From the NCBI GenBank assembly GCA_964452045.1, contig CAYVKM010000031.1, forward strand, positions 1 through 37,207: DNA of 37,207 nt, given 5' to 3'. Positions within the stretch are counted from its first letter, which is position 1. The number at the start of each line of letters is the position of its first letter. Position numbers and translations under genes: made by a program. A model generated the notes under the pieces. It worked only from the letters and a program-made list of their open reading frames with translations. It was not told where the DNA came from and did no database searches. Below, piece by piece: positions 9,634 to 18,185 of this stretch. This DNA is from CAYVKM01 sp964452045. Lineage in GTDB: Bacteria > Calditrichota > Calditrichia > RBG-13-44-9.

Positions 9634-9650
9634 TTTCATAAAGATTTGCT

Positions 9651-10934
9651 TTATTTCCTCAGCACATTCTTTCCATAGAATTGGGCTTCATCTCCCAACA
9701 TTTCCTCGATTCGCAAAAGCTGGTTATATTTTGCAATCCGGTCGCTGCGTGAGGCCGAACCGGTTTTAATCTGACCGGCATTAACTGCCACAGCCACATC
9801 GGCAATCGTGCTATCCTCGGTTTCGCCCGAACGATGAGATATGACTGTGGTGAAACCAGCCCGGTGAGCCATCTCAATACAATCCAGGGTTTCAGTAACG
9901 GTACCGATCTGGTTTAATTTAATCAGGATGGAATTGGTGATACCTTTATCGATGCCCATTCTCAACCGCTTGGTGTTGGTGACAAAAATATCGTCGCCTA
10001 CGATTTGAATCTTCTTCCCGAGCTTATCGGTCATTATTTTCCAGCCATCCCAATCGTCCTCGGCCATACCATCTTCAATGGAAATAATCGGGTATTTCTT
10101 TACCCAGTTGGCATAGTAATCCACAATCTTTTCCGAGGATAATTCCTTTTTCTCGGATTTAAGCATGTAGACTTTCCGCTTGGCATCATAGAACTCGCTG
10201 CTGGCCGGATCCAGTGCCAGATAAATATCCTTGCCCGCTTTAAAGCCAGCTTTTTCTATGGCTTCAAGAATAACTTCAACCGCTTCTTCGTTGGATTTTA
10301 AATTCGGAGCAAAACCACCCTCGTCACCAACCGCAGTGTTGTAACCCTTGCCTGAGAGTACTTTTTTCAGGGAATGAAAAACCTGGACACCCATTCTGAG
10401 AGATTCTCGGAAATTAGGCGCATTCACCGGCATAATCATAAATTCTTGCAAATCCACATTATTATCTGCGTGTTTACCGCCATTCAGAATATTCATCATC
10501 GGGACCGGCAAAACTTTGGCATTTACACCACCCAGATATTGGTAGAAGGGAAGCCCCAATGCAGCAGCTGCCGCCTTGGCCACAGCCAGAGATACGCCTA
10601 AAATAGCATTTGCCCCTAATTTTCCTTTGTTTTCGGTTCCGTCCAGATCGATCATCAATTTGTCTATCATAATCTGATCTGTAGAATCGAAACCAATAAT
10701 CTCTTCGGCAATAATGTCATTTACATTCTGTACCGCCTTGAGCACACCCTTACCACTGTAGCGGCTTTTATCGCCATCTCGCAACTCTACTGCCTCATGT
10801 TCTCCGGTGGATGCCCCGGAAGGTATCGCTGCTGTTCCCACATATCCGCTTTCCAGCAGGACTTCCACTTCGATAGTGGGATTACCCCGACTATCCAGAA
10901 TTTCCCGGGCCAGCACATCAATTATTTCAGTCAT
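9651..10934 (-). CDS. eno: Enolase (phosphopyruvate hydratase)
   Basis: At 427 residues it has the family's standard length. It catalyses 2-phosphoglycerate to phosphoenolpyruvate in glycolysis in the cytoplasm with two magnesium ions. Visible family marks are the N-terminal AREILDSRGNPT, the loop IPSGASTGEHEA, GDEGGFAPNL, the metal ligand segments ALDPAS, SIEDGMAEDDWDGW and VGDDIFVTN, and the C-terminal signature ILIKLNQIGTVTET with SHRSGETEDSTIADVAVA. All regions look intact. The start has GAGGAG seven bases upstream. It is followed by a hairpin and the ftsB-like gene. Confidence 0.99.
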   Translation of the reverse strand: MTEIIDVLAREILDSRGNPTIEVEVLLESGYVGTAAIPSGASTGEHEAVELRDGDKSRYSGKGVLKAVQNVNDIIAEEIIGFDSTDQIMIDKLMIDLDGTENKGKLGANAILGVSLAVAKAAAAALGLPFYQYLGGVNAKVLPVPMMNILNGGKHADNNVDLQEFMIMPVNAPNFRESLRMGVQVFHSLKKVLSGKGYNTAVGDEGGFAPNLKSNEEAVEVILEAIEKAGFKAGKDIYLALDPASSEFYDAKRKVYMLKSEKKELSSEKIVDYYANWVKKYPIISIEDGMAEDDWDGWKIMTDKLGKKIQIVGDDIFVTNTKRLRMGIDKGITNSILIKLNQIGTVTETLDCIEMAHRAGFTTVISHRSGETEDSTIADVAVAVNAGQIKTGSASRSDRIAKYNQLLRIEEMLGDEAQFYGKNVLRK

Positions 10935-11063
10935 AGAAACTCCTCATCAGTTAAAGATTTATAAATCCGTTAAAATTAAACAATCTCCCTAAAAACTGCA
11001 ACAGAGTAATTTCAAAAAGAGGGAAGGATTTAATGGAATTATTGTTAATCTGGATCAGGGTTA

Positions 11064-11777
11064 TTATTTAGCGGCTGCCCGTAATTTCTGCAGAAGCTTA
11101 AAAAAATCCGGTGGAAGTGCTGCTTCAAACTCTACAAATCTTCCCTTACTGGGATGAATAAAGCCCAGTCGATAGGCGTGCAGGGCCTGATGATCTATTA
11201 GTTTCTCTTTTGTCTCCTCCCTCACGTAATGGCGATCGCCAATAATCGGATGCCCGGCCGCATTGAGTTGCACCCTAATTTGATTTTTCAGACCGGTTTC
11301 CAGCTCAATGGTCAACAGCGCCGCTTCCCTGAAATCTTCCTGTACCTTATAACGGGTTACTGCCAGACTGCCGCCTTCATCCTCCCCTCTTACAATCTGT
11401 TGCCTGAATCCGACTTTAGTTAACTTTAAATAGTGTTTCAACGCACCTTCCCGCGGCTCAGGCACGCCTCTCACCAAAGCAAGATACACCCTTTTGGGAG
11501 TATGGGCAAGAAACTGTTTGACCAGGTTACCATGGGCCCTTTTATTTTTGGCGAAAACCATAAGTCCGGAGGTATAGCGATCGATGCGGTGGACAATAAT
11601 GGCTTTTTGTTTTCGGGCGGTCAGATATTGGTTTAACATATCCCGGGCATTTTTCGCCCGAGAACGTGGAATCGGAACCGCCAGCAAACCAACCGGTTTG
11701 TCAACAATAATGATGTCCTCATCCTGGTAAATAACCGGAAAAGGTGGCTGGTATTTTGATTTCTTCGCTGAATTCAT
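11064..11777 (-). CDS. RluA-family 23S rRNA/tRNA pseudouridine synthase
   Basis: A 237-residue enzyme that isomerises uridine to pseudouridine in structured RNA. The catalytic Asp66 sits in the motif HRIDRYTSGLMVFAK. Other family signs are the start YQDEDIIIVDKPVGLLAVP, the RVYLALVRG strand and the segment TGLKNQIRVQLNAAGHPIIGD. There is no N-terminal S4 domain, so it is the short form like RluA rather than RluC/RluD. The exact target position cannot be read from sequence. No strong Shine-Dalgarno site precedes the ATG. It lies between the enolase and threonine aldolase genes on the same strand with a 48-base gap to the latter. Confidence 0.92.
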   Translation of the reverse strand: MNSAKKSKYQPPFPVIYQDEDIIIVDKPVGLLAVPIPRSRAKNARDMLNQYLTARKQKAIIVHRIDRYTSGLMVFAKNKRAHGNLVKQFLAHTPKRVYLALVRGVPEPREGALKHYLKLTKVGFRQQIVRGEDEGGSLAVTRYKVQEDFREAALLTIELETGLKNQIRVQLNAAGHPIIGDRHYVREETKEKLIDHQALHAYRLGFIHPSKGRFVEFEAALPPDFFKLLQKLRAAAK

Positions 11778-11825
11778 AAAATTTATATTTACTAAAGAAT
11801 TAACTGGTTAACCGGAAAATCAAAT

Positions 11826-12860
11826 TTATTTACCCAGTATGGTTTCCAGGGTGCGAGCAAATTTGTCAATATCCTCTTTGGTGGTATCGAAGGCAGTCAT
11901 CCAGCGAACTTCAGAGGTGTTTTCGTCCCATACATAAAAGAAGAACTGTTTTTGCAATTCCGGTATGAACTCAGCCGGTAAAATGGCAAAAACCGCATTG
12001 GCCTCCACTGGTTGGGTAATTTTAACTCCGGAAATCGGCTTTACCTTCTCCTCCAGATACCTGGCCATCTCATTGGCATGCTTGGCATTCCGCCGCCACA
12101 GATCATTGGAAAGTAAAGCATTAAATTGAGCCGAAATAAAGCGCATCTTTGAACCAAGCTGCATACCCTGTTTCCGGATATACTTAAAATCCCCGGTTAG
12201 ATTTTTATTGAAGAAAACAATCGCTTCACCAAACATCATGCCATTTTTGGTACCGCCAAAGGAGAGCACGTCTACACCAGCATCACCGGTTATGTCGCGG
12301 AATCCGCAGTTTAAACTCACTGCGGCATTGGACAATCGGGCTCCATCCATATGCAGATACATGTCATAACCATGGACCAGATCGGCGTTTTTCCGAATTT
12401 CCTCCGGGCGATAGATGGTTCCCATTTCGGTGGTCTGAGTAATGGACACCACTTTCGGTTGGGCATGATGTTCAAAATCGAACCCATGAAGATGACCTTG
12501 AATTCCATCGACGGTTAATTTGCCATCCGGCGAAGGGACAGTGAGTAGTTTACATCCAGTGTACTTTTCCGGTGCCCCACATTCGTCCACATGCAAGTGG
12601 GCCAGGTCCGAGCAGATAATTGAATTAAAGGACCGGGTTAATGCAGTAATACCAAGGACATTGGCGGCGGTACCATTGAACACGAAATAAACATCGATCT
12701 CATTTCCGAAATGTTCTTTAAACTTTTCAACAGCCTGAGCGGTATAGGGATCGTCGCCATAGGCAATGACGTGGCCCTGATTTACCTCATCAAGTGCCTT
12801 CAAAATATCGGGATGCACCCCGGCATTATTATCGCTGGCAAAACCCCGGGAAATATTCAT
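11826..12860 (-). CDS. ltaE: Low-specificity threonine aldolase / beta-eliminating lyase family
   Basis: A 344-residue PLP enzyme of fold type I. Lys205 in LSFGGTKNGMMFGE is the expected Schiff-base lysine, and Asp172 in HMDGARLSNAA the residue that contacts the pyridine nitrogen. The N-terminal MNISRGFASDNNAGVHP and GDDPYT segments match the family. It would cleave L-threonine or L-allo-threonine to glycine and acetaldehyde in the cytoplasm. A strong GGAG lies 6 bases before the ATG. It follows the homoaconitase gene with a 35-base gap, so the two are probably co-transcribed. A related beta-eliminating lyase with another substrate is possible. Confidence 0.92.
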   Translation of the reverse strand: MNISRGFASDNNAGVHPDILKALDEVNQGHVIAYGDDPYTAQAVEKFKEHFGNEIDVYFVFNGTAANVLGITALTRSFNSIICSDLAHLHVDECGAPEKYTGCKLLTVPSPDGKLTVDGIQGHLHGFDFEHHAQPKVVSITQTTEMGTIYRPEEIRKNADLVHGYDMYLHMDGARLSNAAVSLNCGFRDITGDAGVDVLSFGGTKNGMMFGEAIVFFNKNLTGDFKYIRKQGMQLGSKMRFISAQFNALLSNDLWRRNAKHANEMARYLEEKVKPISGVKITQPVEANAVFAILPAEFIPELQKQFFFYVWDENTSEVRWMTAFDTTKEDIDKFARTLETILGK

Positions 12861-12895
12861 TTATCTCCTTCCGAATATCCTAGCCTAAATAAAAA

Positions 12896-14872
12896 TTAAT
12901 CCAACTGTTTTTTCACCCAGTTTTCCAGTCCGCCAAATATAACCAGTTCCTGTGCTGCTACCCCTACCGGACCGATTTCATATTTTTTATTATCCACTTC
13001 CACTCTGGATTTCTTAAAGTTGATTTGTGCCTTCAAACCGGTACGGACAGTTAAGGATTTATCCCCAAATTTTTCCTTTAAATCTTTTATCAGGTCGGGA
13101 GCCTCCAGGGTGAGGAAACCATTGTTCAGTGCATTGCGCTTATAGGTCTCGCTAAAAGAGCCGGCCAGAACCAGCCGGATTCCAAAATATTTAAGGGCCG
13201 TGGCGGCCTGTTCACGCGAACTTCCGGTGCCGAAATTAAATCCACCCACCAGCACATCCCCGCTCCTGGCGAGTGACTTAAATTTGGGATCATAATTCTC
13301 CATCACCACACCAGCCTGTTGTTCCGGGGTAAATTCATCGATGTAGGTATATTTACCGGGGTATATCCCGTCTGTATTCAAATTATCCTGATAGCAGAAG
13401 ATGAGTTCACCTTCCAGAATATCCGGGAAATCAGATAAAATTTTAACATCCACTTCTTCCGAGACAGGTTTTTTGCGTTCGATTATATTACCCAAAGTAG
13501 GACTGGAATCGAGATGATCCGGGAAATCAATTTTACCAGAAATGGCCGAGGCTGCCACAACCGCCGGCGATGCCAGATAAGCAAAGGCATTCCGTGAACC
13601 CATTCGTCCTTTAAAATTGCGGTTGGTTGCCGATATACCCACTTCTCCATCTTCCAGTAAACCAATTCCAAGGCCGATGCATGGTCCGCAACCCGGTGGT
13701 AATGGAATCGCTCCGGCATCCAGTAGTGCCTGCCAGTCTCCCCTTTTCTCACTTTCCGATTGCACCTCGCTCGAGGCTGCAGCAATATAAAATTCCACAC
13801 CCGGGGCCACTTTTTTTTCTTTCACCACTGCTGCTGCTTCAGACAGATCTTCCACCCGGCTGTTCACACAGGAAACCAGATAGGCTTTATCAATCTTAAT
13901 ATTTTTCTCCCTTGCCTCGGGAAGGGAAGTCATCACTTTAACCGTATTGGGTCCGGAAACAAAAGGTTGAACTGTATCTAAATCCAGGATTAGTTCTTTA
14001 CTGTAATAGGCATTTTCATCAGCCTCAAGATTCTTCAATTCCTTTTCCAGTTTCTGAATTCTCTCGGCACTCAGTCTGGGATGAATTCCTTTTCCATCAG
14101 CATCGGACGGTACACCAGCCAGGCCGCGTTTTTTGATAAAATCTGCCCGTTTTTTCAACCACTCTATAGTCATCTTATCCACCGGAAAAAGACCAACCAG
14201 AGCGCCCCATTCGGTAGTCATATTGGCAATGGTCAATCTTTGATCGATACTTAAACTGTTGATTCCATCACCGGTAAATTCCACCGCATAATTCAGAACC
14301 TCATCATTGTTAAAAAAACCACACAGGGTTATGATTACATCCTTACCGGTTACCCCTTTCCTCAATTTTCCCTTCAAGGTTACCTTTGCCACAGGCGGGA
14401 CCTGCCACCAGGTTCTGCCGGTCGCCCAGATAGCTGCGGCATCGGTTCTTACTACCGGCGTTCCCAGGCATCCGAGTCCGCCATACATATTGGAATGGCT
14501 ATCGGAAGCGACCACCATCGTCCCGGGCCAGGCATAACCTTCCTCACACATAATCTGGTGGCCAATGCCTCTTCCAGCGGGATAAAAATCGACATTCATT
14601 TGTTTGGCGAAAGCCTCGATTGCCGCATATTTCTGCAGGTTCTTTTCACTTTTGTCCTGGACGTTATGATCCAGGGTAAATACCGGCTGGCGGGGATTGG
14701 CGATCTTGTTAGCGCCGATGGATTTGAATTTAGGTATAACCGCCCCGGTATTGTCATGGGTCATCACGTAGGCCGGCTGGATAGAGATGAAATCCCCGCT
14801 GTGTACAATTTGACCTTCATCCAGACCAAACGCATACCGTTGAGCAATCTTTTCCACTAAATTTTGCGCCAT
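12896..14872 (-). CDS. Single-chain homoaconitase, Lys4-like (aconitase superfamily)
   Basis: A 658-residue [4Fe-4S] hydro-lyase with both the large domain and the swivelling C-terminal domain in one chain. The cluster ligands are Cys335 (in VSCVNSR), Cys395 and Cys398 (in PGCGPCIGLG). From the N-terminus on, the wording follows fungal mitochondrial homoaconitase: QNLVEKIAQRYAFGL, DHNVQDKSEKNL, GRGIGHQIMCEEGYAWPG, IWATGRTWWQVPPVAKV, LTIANMTTEWGAL and GTGSSREQAATAL, where aconitases have GSSREHA. In fungi this enzyme makes homoisocitrate in the alpha-aminoadipate route to lysine. No other gene of that route is in the window, so use as an ordinary aconitase or on a longer homolog cannot be excluded. 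Compared with the family's SCTNSR, Thr is Val here. The start has GGAG about 8 bases upstream. Confidence 0.85.
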   Translation of the reverse strand: MAQNLVEKIAQRYAFGLDEGQIVHSGDFISIQPAYVMTHDNTGAVIPKFKSIGANKIANPRQPVFTLDHNVQDKSEKNLQKYAAIEAFAKQMNVDFYPAGRGIGHQIMCEEGYAWPGTMVVASDSHSNMYGGLGCLGTPVVRTDAAAIWATGRTWWQVPPVAKVTLKGKLRKGVTGKDVIITLCGFFNNDEVLNYAVEFTGDGINSLSIDQRLTIANMTTEWGALVGLFPVDKMTIEWLKKRADFIKKRGLAGVPSDADGKGIHPRLSAERIQKLEKELKNLEADENAYYSKELILDLDTVQPFVSGPNTVKVMTSLPEAREKNIKIDKAYLVSCVNSRVEDLSEAAAVVKEKKVAPGVEFYIAAASSEVQSESEKRGDWQALLDAGAIPLPPGCGPCIGLGIGLLEDGEVGISATNRNFKGRMGSRNAFAYLASPAVVAASAISGKIDFPDHLDSSPTLGNIIERKKPVSEEVDVKILSDFPDILEGELIFCYQDNLNTDGIYPGKYTYIDEFTPEQQAGVVMENYDPKFKSLARSGDVLVGGFNFGTGSSREQAATALKYFGIRLVLAGSFSETYKRNALNNGFLTLEAPDLIKDLKEKFGDKSLTVRTGLKAQINFKKSRVEVDNKKYEIGPVGVAAQELVIFGGLENWVKKQLD

Positions 14873-15010
14873 ACCATGTCTCCTGTAAACAACCTTATTT
14901 TATTCTTCAGAGCGATAAAATTAAGAGAAATAAATAAAGAGCGCAAATCATTCCGAATAATACTTATAAGTGGAAATGGGAATTATTTATAAATGAAATA
15001 ATCTTATTTA

Positions 15011-15058
15011 AAACATCCAAAGGGACTTCAAGTTACCCTGAAGTCCCTTTGGATGTTT
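15011..15058. terminator. Strong bidirectional rho-independent terminator
   Basis: A perfect 20-bp inverted repeat (15011-15030 with 15039-15058) with an 8-base loop. It lies 24 bases after the stop of the FecR-domain gene. U-rich tails are present on both sides (UUUUAAAU on the minus strand, a longer run of U on the plus strand). It closes the five-gene envelope operon. Confidence 0.92.
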
Positions 15059-15081
15059 TTTTGAAGCAGGAGTAGTTTGAA

Positions 15082-15843
15082 CTACCTGCCCAGCATTTCA
15101 TCCCGTTTTTTGTTCCACTGCACCCAGTCGGATTTGGCATCATCAACCAAGTCAAAATCGGATTTCTGAACCGTACCGTCCGGTTTCACCAGCAGTTGCT
15201 GCTGCGCTTTCACAATCTCAATCCACTCTTTTTCTGACACATCTCTCGGACCGGCAATATCGGTTGGACCTGGTACGTCGGTGGGCGGACCTGCCTGCCT
15301 GGGCTGTTCCATTTTTGGTGGCTGCATTGAACCCATTGAAGCAAGATTCGGCTTCACCTCCACCTCTCCATCATATACCCGCACCTGGCTGGTAGAATCC
15401 TCGGCTACATCCAGCCGGTAAATGGTACCGCGCACGGCAATGACCGCAGAGGGAGATTTTACCCGGACATAATCATCTTCGGAGAAGATTTTCCGAATGG
15501 TTGCCCAGAGTTTGCCAATACTCAGGAACGAGGTCGCTTTTACCGTCTCCTCGGTCACCTGAATTTCTTCCAGGGTATAGATGGAATTTTCATCGACCCG
15601 GGTAACATCTCCATTTCTCAAAGTAATTTCGCAACGGGATTCTCTCTTGGTTTCAATTTTGTCACCGGCAAAAACATCCATGTTAAAATAAGCCATTTTT
15701 AACTGGGAACTTCCGGAAGGAATCACAAATACCCGATTCAGGGGAAATGAAATTTTCCCCACCGGTTCTTTACTCGTTTCCTGGAACGAGACCAGCAAGA
15801 GTAAAATGGGTACCAAAAAGATGATTCTGAGAAACTTAATCAT
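15082..15843 (-). CDS. FecR-domain exported protein
   Basis: A 253-residue protein with an N-terminal hydrophobic signal (LRIIFLVPILLLLVSF). There is no clear lipobox. The FecR domain covers about residues 45-165 and is recognised by AGDKIETKRESRCEITLRNGD-like strands, LSIGKLWATIRK, then SPSAVIAVRGTIYRL and VRVYDGEVEVKP. FecR domains of this free-standing kind sit in the periplasm or at the surface and are not sigma regulators. A Pro-rich linker (PPKMEQPRQAGPP) leads to a charged tail ending KSDWVQWNKKRDEMLGR. It is the last gene of the operon, 62 bases after the CsgG-family gene, and has a GGAGG site before the ATG. Role in the complex is unknown. Confidence 0.85.
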   Translation of the reverse strand: MIKFLRIIFLVPILLLLVSFQETSKEPVGKISFPLNRVFVIPSGSSQLKMAYFNMDVFAGDKIETKRESRCEITLRNGDVTRVDENSIYTLEEIQVTEETVKATSFLSIGKLWATIRKIFSEDDYVRVKSPSAVIAVRGTIYRLDVAEDSTSQVRVYDGEVEVKPNLASMGSMQPPKMEQPRQAGPPTDVPGPTDIAGPRDVSEKEWIEIVKAQQQLLVKPDGTVQKSDFDLVDDAKSDWVQWNKKRDEMLGR

Positions 15844-15905
15844 ATTTTCCTCCGTTTTTGCCGGAAAGCATCAGGGAATTGTGTTCATTTTTTTCACAGG
15901 GTCTT

Positions 15906-16805
15906 TCACTTCTCCCTGACCAGGTCCCCGGCCTTAAAACCAGAACCGGAGACGACAATGGCTTTGCATGCTTTGCCATCCCCAATGTCCTGGGCCACTT
16001 TTATCCTACCAATCCTGCTCTCCTCACTTCCCAAAGATAACCCGGTATCCGGATCAATCAGCTCTTCCCCTTTGGAATAAACGGCAAATTCCATACCGGC
16101 TTTCACACCACCAGCAGATCCGGGTTTCATATAAATGGTTCCGCTATCGTCCGCTTTGATTATTTTGCCCTGCCAGGGGATCTTATCCATTGCTTTGGAG
16201 ATAAATTTCACGCATTTATCTATCGCTTTCCGGCTGGCTTTTCCCAGCATCGTATTGTCCCAGTAAGTGGGATTGCCAAAATCGATATCACTGACGCTAA
16301 CATTATCCAATCCGGTACTGCCATCCTCCCCTTCGGCTTTTTCAGCTAACACTATTTCAGAGGTACTGGTATTCACCAACCGAATATCCACCGCCGCTCT
16401 GGCTTTCTTCTTGGACAATTTACCACCAATCCCCAACCGTCCGATCGATCCACCAAGACCAGATTTCTTCTCACCAAATTCCGTGACGCTTCCCATCACC
16501 ATTAACTCCACACCTAAAACCTGGCCAACCTGTGCAGCACTCTGCGGCGTGACCACTCCGGACATTCCCAATCCCTGTTCCTCCAGGATTTTGGAGAGTT
16601 CCTGCCGTTCCACCACCATAAAATTGCCACTTTTCACTAATTCGGTTACCAGCATATCGGCCAGACCGGTTCCGATATTGTGACCCCAGCCACTGCGATC
16701 TTCAAAGTCCACTACCGCAATTCGTTTCTTTAAACCCTGTAAATCGCCAGCAAAAATTTGCACACCAAATAATACGACTAAAAAAATGATCAGAGAATAC
16801 CTCAT
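15906..16805 (-). CDS. CsgG-family envelope protein with FlgT-C-like domain
   Basis: A 299-residue exported protein. The signal peptide ends near VQIFAGD with no lipobox cysteine, unlike E. coli CsgG. The CsgG domain spans about residues 26-205: KKRIAVVDFEDRS, GTGLADMLVTELVKSGNF, VVERQELSKILEEQGLG, GVELMVMGSVTEFG and a strand pair DIRLVNTSTSEIVLAEKA. Between them is a Gly-rich insertion (GLGGSIGRLGIGGK), at the place where CsgG pores form transmembrane strands. The C-terminal 85 residues (GGVKAGMEFAVYSKG, IDPDTGLSLGSEE, IGRIKV) resemble the C-terminal domain of FlgT. CsgG relatives form or line outer-membrane pores. The FlgT-like gene ends 14 bases upstream, so the two are tightly linked. Confidence 0.87.
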   Translation of the reverse strand: MRYSLIIFLVVLFGVQIFAGDLQGLKKRIAVVDFEDRSGWGHNIGTGLADMLVTELVKSGNFMVVERQELSKILEEQGLGMSGVVTPQSAAQVGQVLGVELMVMGSVTEFGEKKSGLGGSIGRLGIGGKLSKKKARAAVDIRLVNTSTSEIVLAEKAEGEDGSTGLDNVSVSDIDFGNPTYWDNTMLGKASRKAIDKCVKFISKAMDKIPWQGKIIKADDSGTIYMKPGSAGGVKAGMEFAVYSKGEELIDPDTGLSLGSEESRIGRIKVAQDIGDGKACKAIVVSGSGFKAGDLVREK

Positions 16806-16819
16806 CTCTAAAACACCTC

Positions 16820-18025
16820 CTATTGGTTTGTTTTCTTTAATTTGGCTACTATGGTATTTTGGGTAACATTTATCACCTCCACCGTGAATGGAGAAAGATC
16901 CTTTAAAGTCAGTTCTTCAGCAATCTGATTAGCAGTACCTTTCACATCCAGATCAAACAGAGCAGTCTGCTGAGAATAATCTCTTTGAAAGATTTTCTGT
17001 ACACCGCGAATATAAAGGGGGAGCATATTTTTAAATTTGACCATATCCGAATAGGATTCAACATCAAGCAGTCGAAGGTTAATGGTTGTCCCGCTGTAAA
17101 CATCTTTCTGCCAGCGGTCGATAATCTTGCCGGAAAGATCCTCCGCTGCCGTTTTGGCAGCTTTTTGCAGGGCAATAGTTCCACCGGTCAGTTGATCTAT
17201 ATGCGCGGCAGCCGCCTGTTGCCCGGTAGTTGCCAGGATGGTACCATCATCCGCCCTAACTGCACGAACATTGAGCGTGGCCTGACAGGAAACCATTCCG
17301 GCCTGCTGAAGTACACTCGGACCACCGGAAGCTGGCTTAGAGATTGCTTTGCCAATCAGCAAAACTTCTGCTCCGGCCTGGGTGGCAATACTCTGCGCTG
17401 CGGATTCATCACCGTTAAGCGCCGCAAGGACCATATCCTTCTGCAGTTTTTGCATTACCGTCTGCCTATCCACAAATGGAAATCCCTTTTCCAGAAGCAC
17501 GTTCATGATCTCATTCTCGGAGGTATTCATATCCACATTCCAGGAATAGTAATGGGCTTCCATATTTTTTTCATCAATTACCACCATCAGCCTTGGTTTT
17601 CCTTTCCTGGCCATTAATAAACCCAGGGCCTCAAGGTTATTTTTAAGGTTTCCTTTTTTAACCACCGCCCTTACCGTAACCTGCAGGATATTGTCGCCCT
17701 GTTTGGATTTGTTGATCAGCTCATATCTTTCCACGTAGCCTGCTGTCTGGCTGTAAATGTTATCTTCAATAGTCTGATAATTCTGAACCAGAACATCGGA
17801 TTGTATCATGGTCCCAATAACCTGCTCTACTGCATTTCGCAGTGCGCCGGAAATTGCATCATCTTCGGCCTTGGCTTCATCTCCGGAAAGAATTAAACCC
17901 ATACCGCGGGAAATGACCTCCTGACTGGAATCATCCTGCGGCATTGTGGTGTATTGAGCGAAGGAAATATTTAAAACAATGAAAACAAAAAAAAGCACCA
18001 GCAATTGCGTGAATTTAGTTTGCAT
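16820..18025 (-). CDS. FlgT-like exported protein (flagellar H-ring-type fold)
   Basis: A 401-residue protein with a signal peptide ending NISFAQ. Residues 35-125 match the FlgT N-terminal domain pattern: GMGLILSGDEAKAEDDAISG, ALRNAVEQVIGTMI, then YVERYELINKSKQGDNILQVTV. The middle has a CsgG/FlgT-middle-like fold with LMVVIDEKN and GAEVLLIGKAISK. The C-terminal part (VKFKNMLPLYIRGVQKIFQRD, TANQIAEELTLKDL) looks like a conserved oligomerisation domain. In Vibrio, FlgT forms the H ring at the flagellar outer-membrane bushing. No flagellar gene is present here, so another periplasmic ring or scaffold is inferred. GGAG lies 7 bases before the ATG. Confidence 0.75.
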   Translation of the reverse strand: MQTKFTQLLVLFFVFIVLNISFAQYTTMPQDDSSQEVISRGMGLILSGDEAKAEDDAISGALRNAVEQVIGTMIQSDVLVQNYQTIEDNIYSQTAGYVERYELINKSKQGDNILQVTVRAVVKKGNLKNNLEALGLLMARKGKPRLMVVIDEKNMEAHYYSWNVDMNTSENEIMNVLLEKGFPFVDRQTVMQKLQKDMVLAALNGDESAAQSIATQAGAEVLLIGKAISKPASGGPSVLQQAGMVSCQATLNVRAVRADDGTILATTGQQAAAAHIDQLTGGTIALQKAAKTAAEDLSGKIIDRWQKDVYSGTTINLRLLDVESYSDMVKFKNMLPLYIRGVQKIFQRDYSQQTALFDLDVKGTANQIAEELTLKDLSPFTVEVINVTQNTIVAKLKKTNQ

Positions 18026-18100
18026 AATAACACTCCACCTTGTGAGGGTTGTAAATCATCAATTCAATAAACTTCGCTAGAAAATAAAAATATTAAATTC

Positions 18101-18134
18101 AGTGGGTAGAATTTTTATCCGAATTCTACCCACT
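18101..18134 (-). promoter_or_regulatory. Intra-operon hairpin between the TPR-SLH and FlgT-like genes
   Basis: A perfect 13-bp inverted repeat (18101-18113 with 18122-18134, arm AGTGGGTAGAATT) with an 8-base loop lies in a 160-base gap inside the operon. The tail on the minus strand is AT-rich but lacks an immediate run of U. It may be a leaky terminator or an mRNA-end stabiliser that sets gene ratios. Confidence 0.65.
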
Positions 18135-18185
18135 CGTATTTCAATTTCTGACTACAATATCAAATTAAATCAAGTTGAGACTTAT

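Noticed and set aside
15082..15843. FecR as anti-sigma regulator
   Set aside because: No ECF sigma factor gene is adjacent and the protein has an export signal with a FecR domain of the free-standing type.
16985..17617. 210-codon open frame on the plus strand opposite the FlgT-like gene
   Set aside because: Shadow of the coding frame on the other strand. The minus-strand protein has a signal peptide and family motifs.
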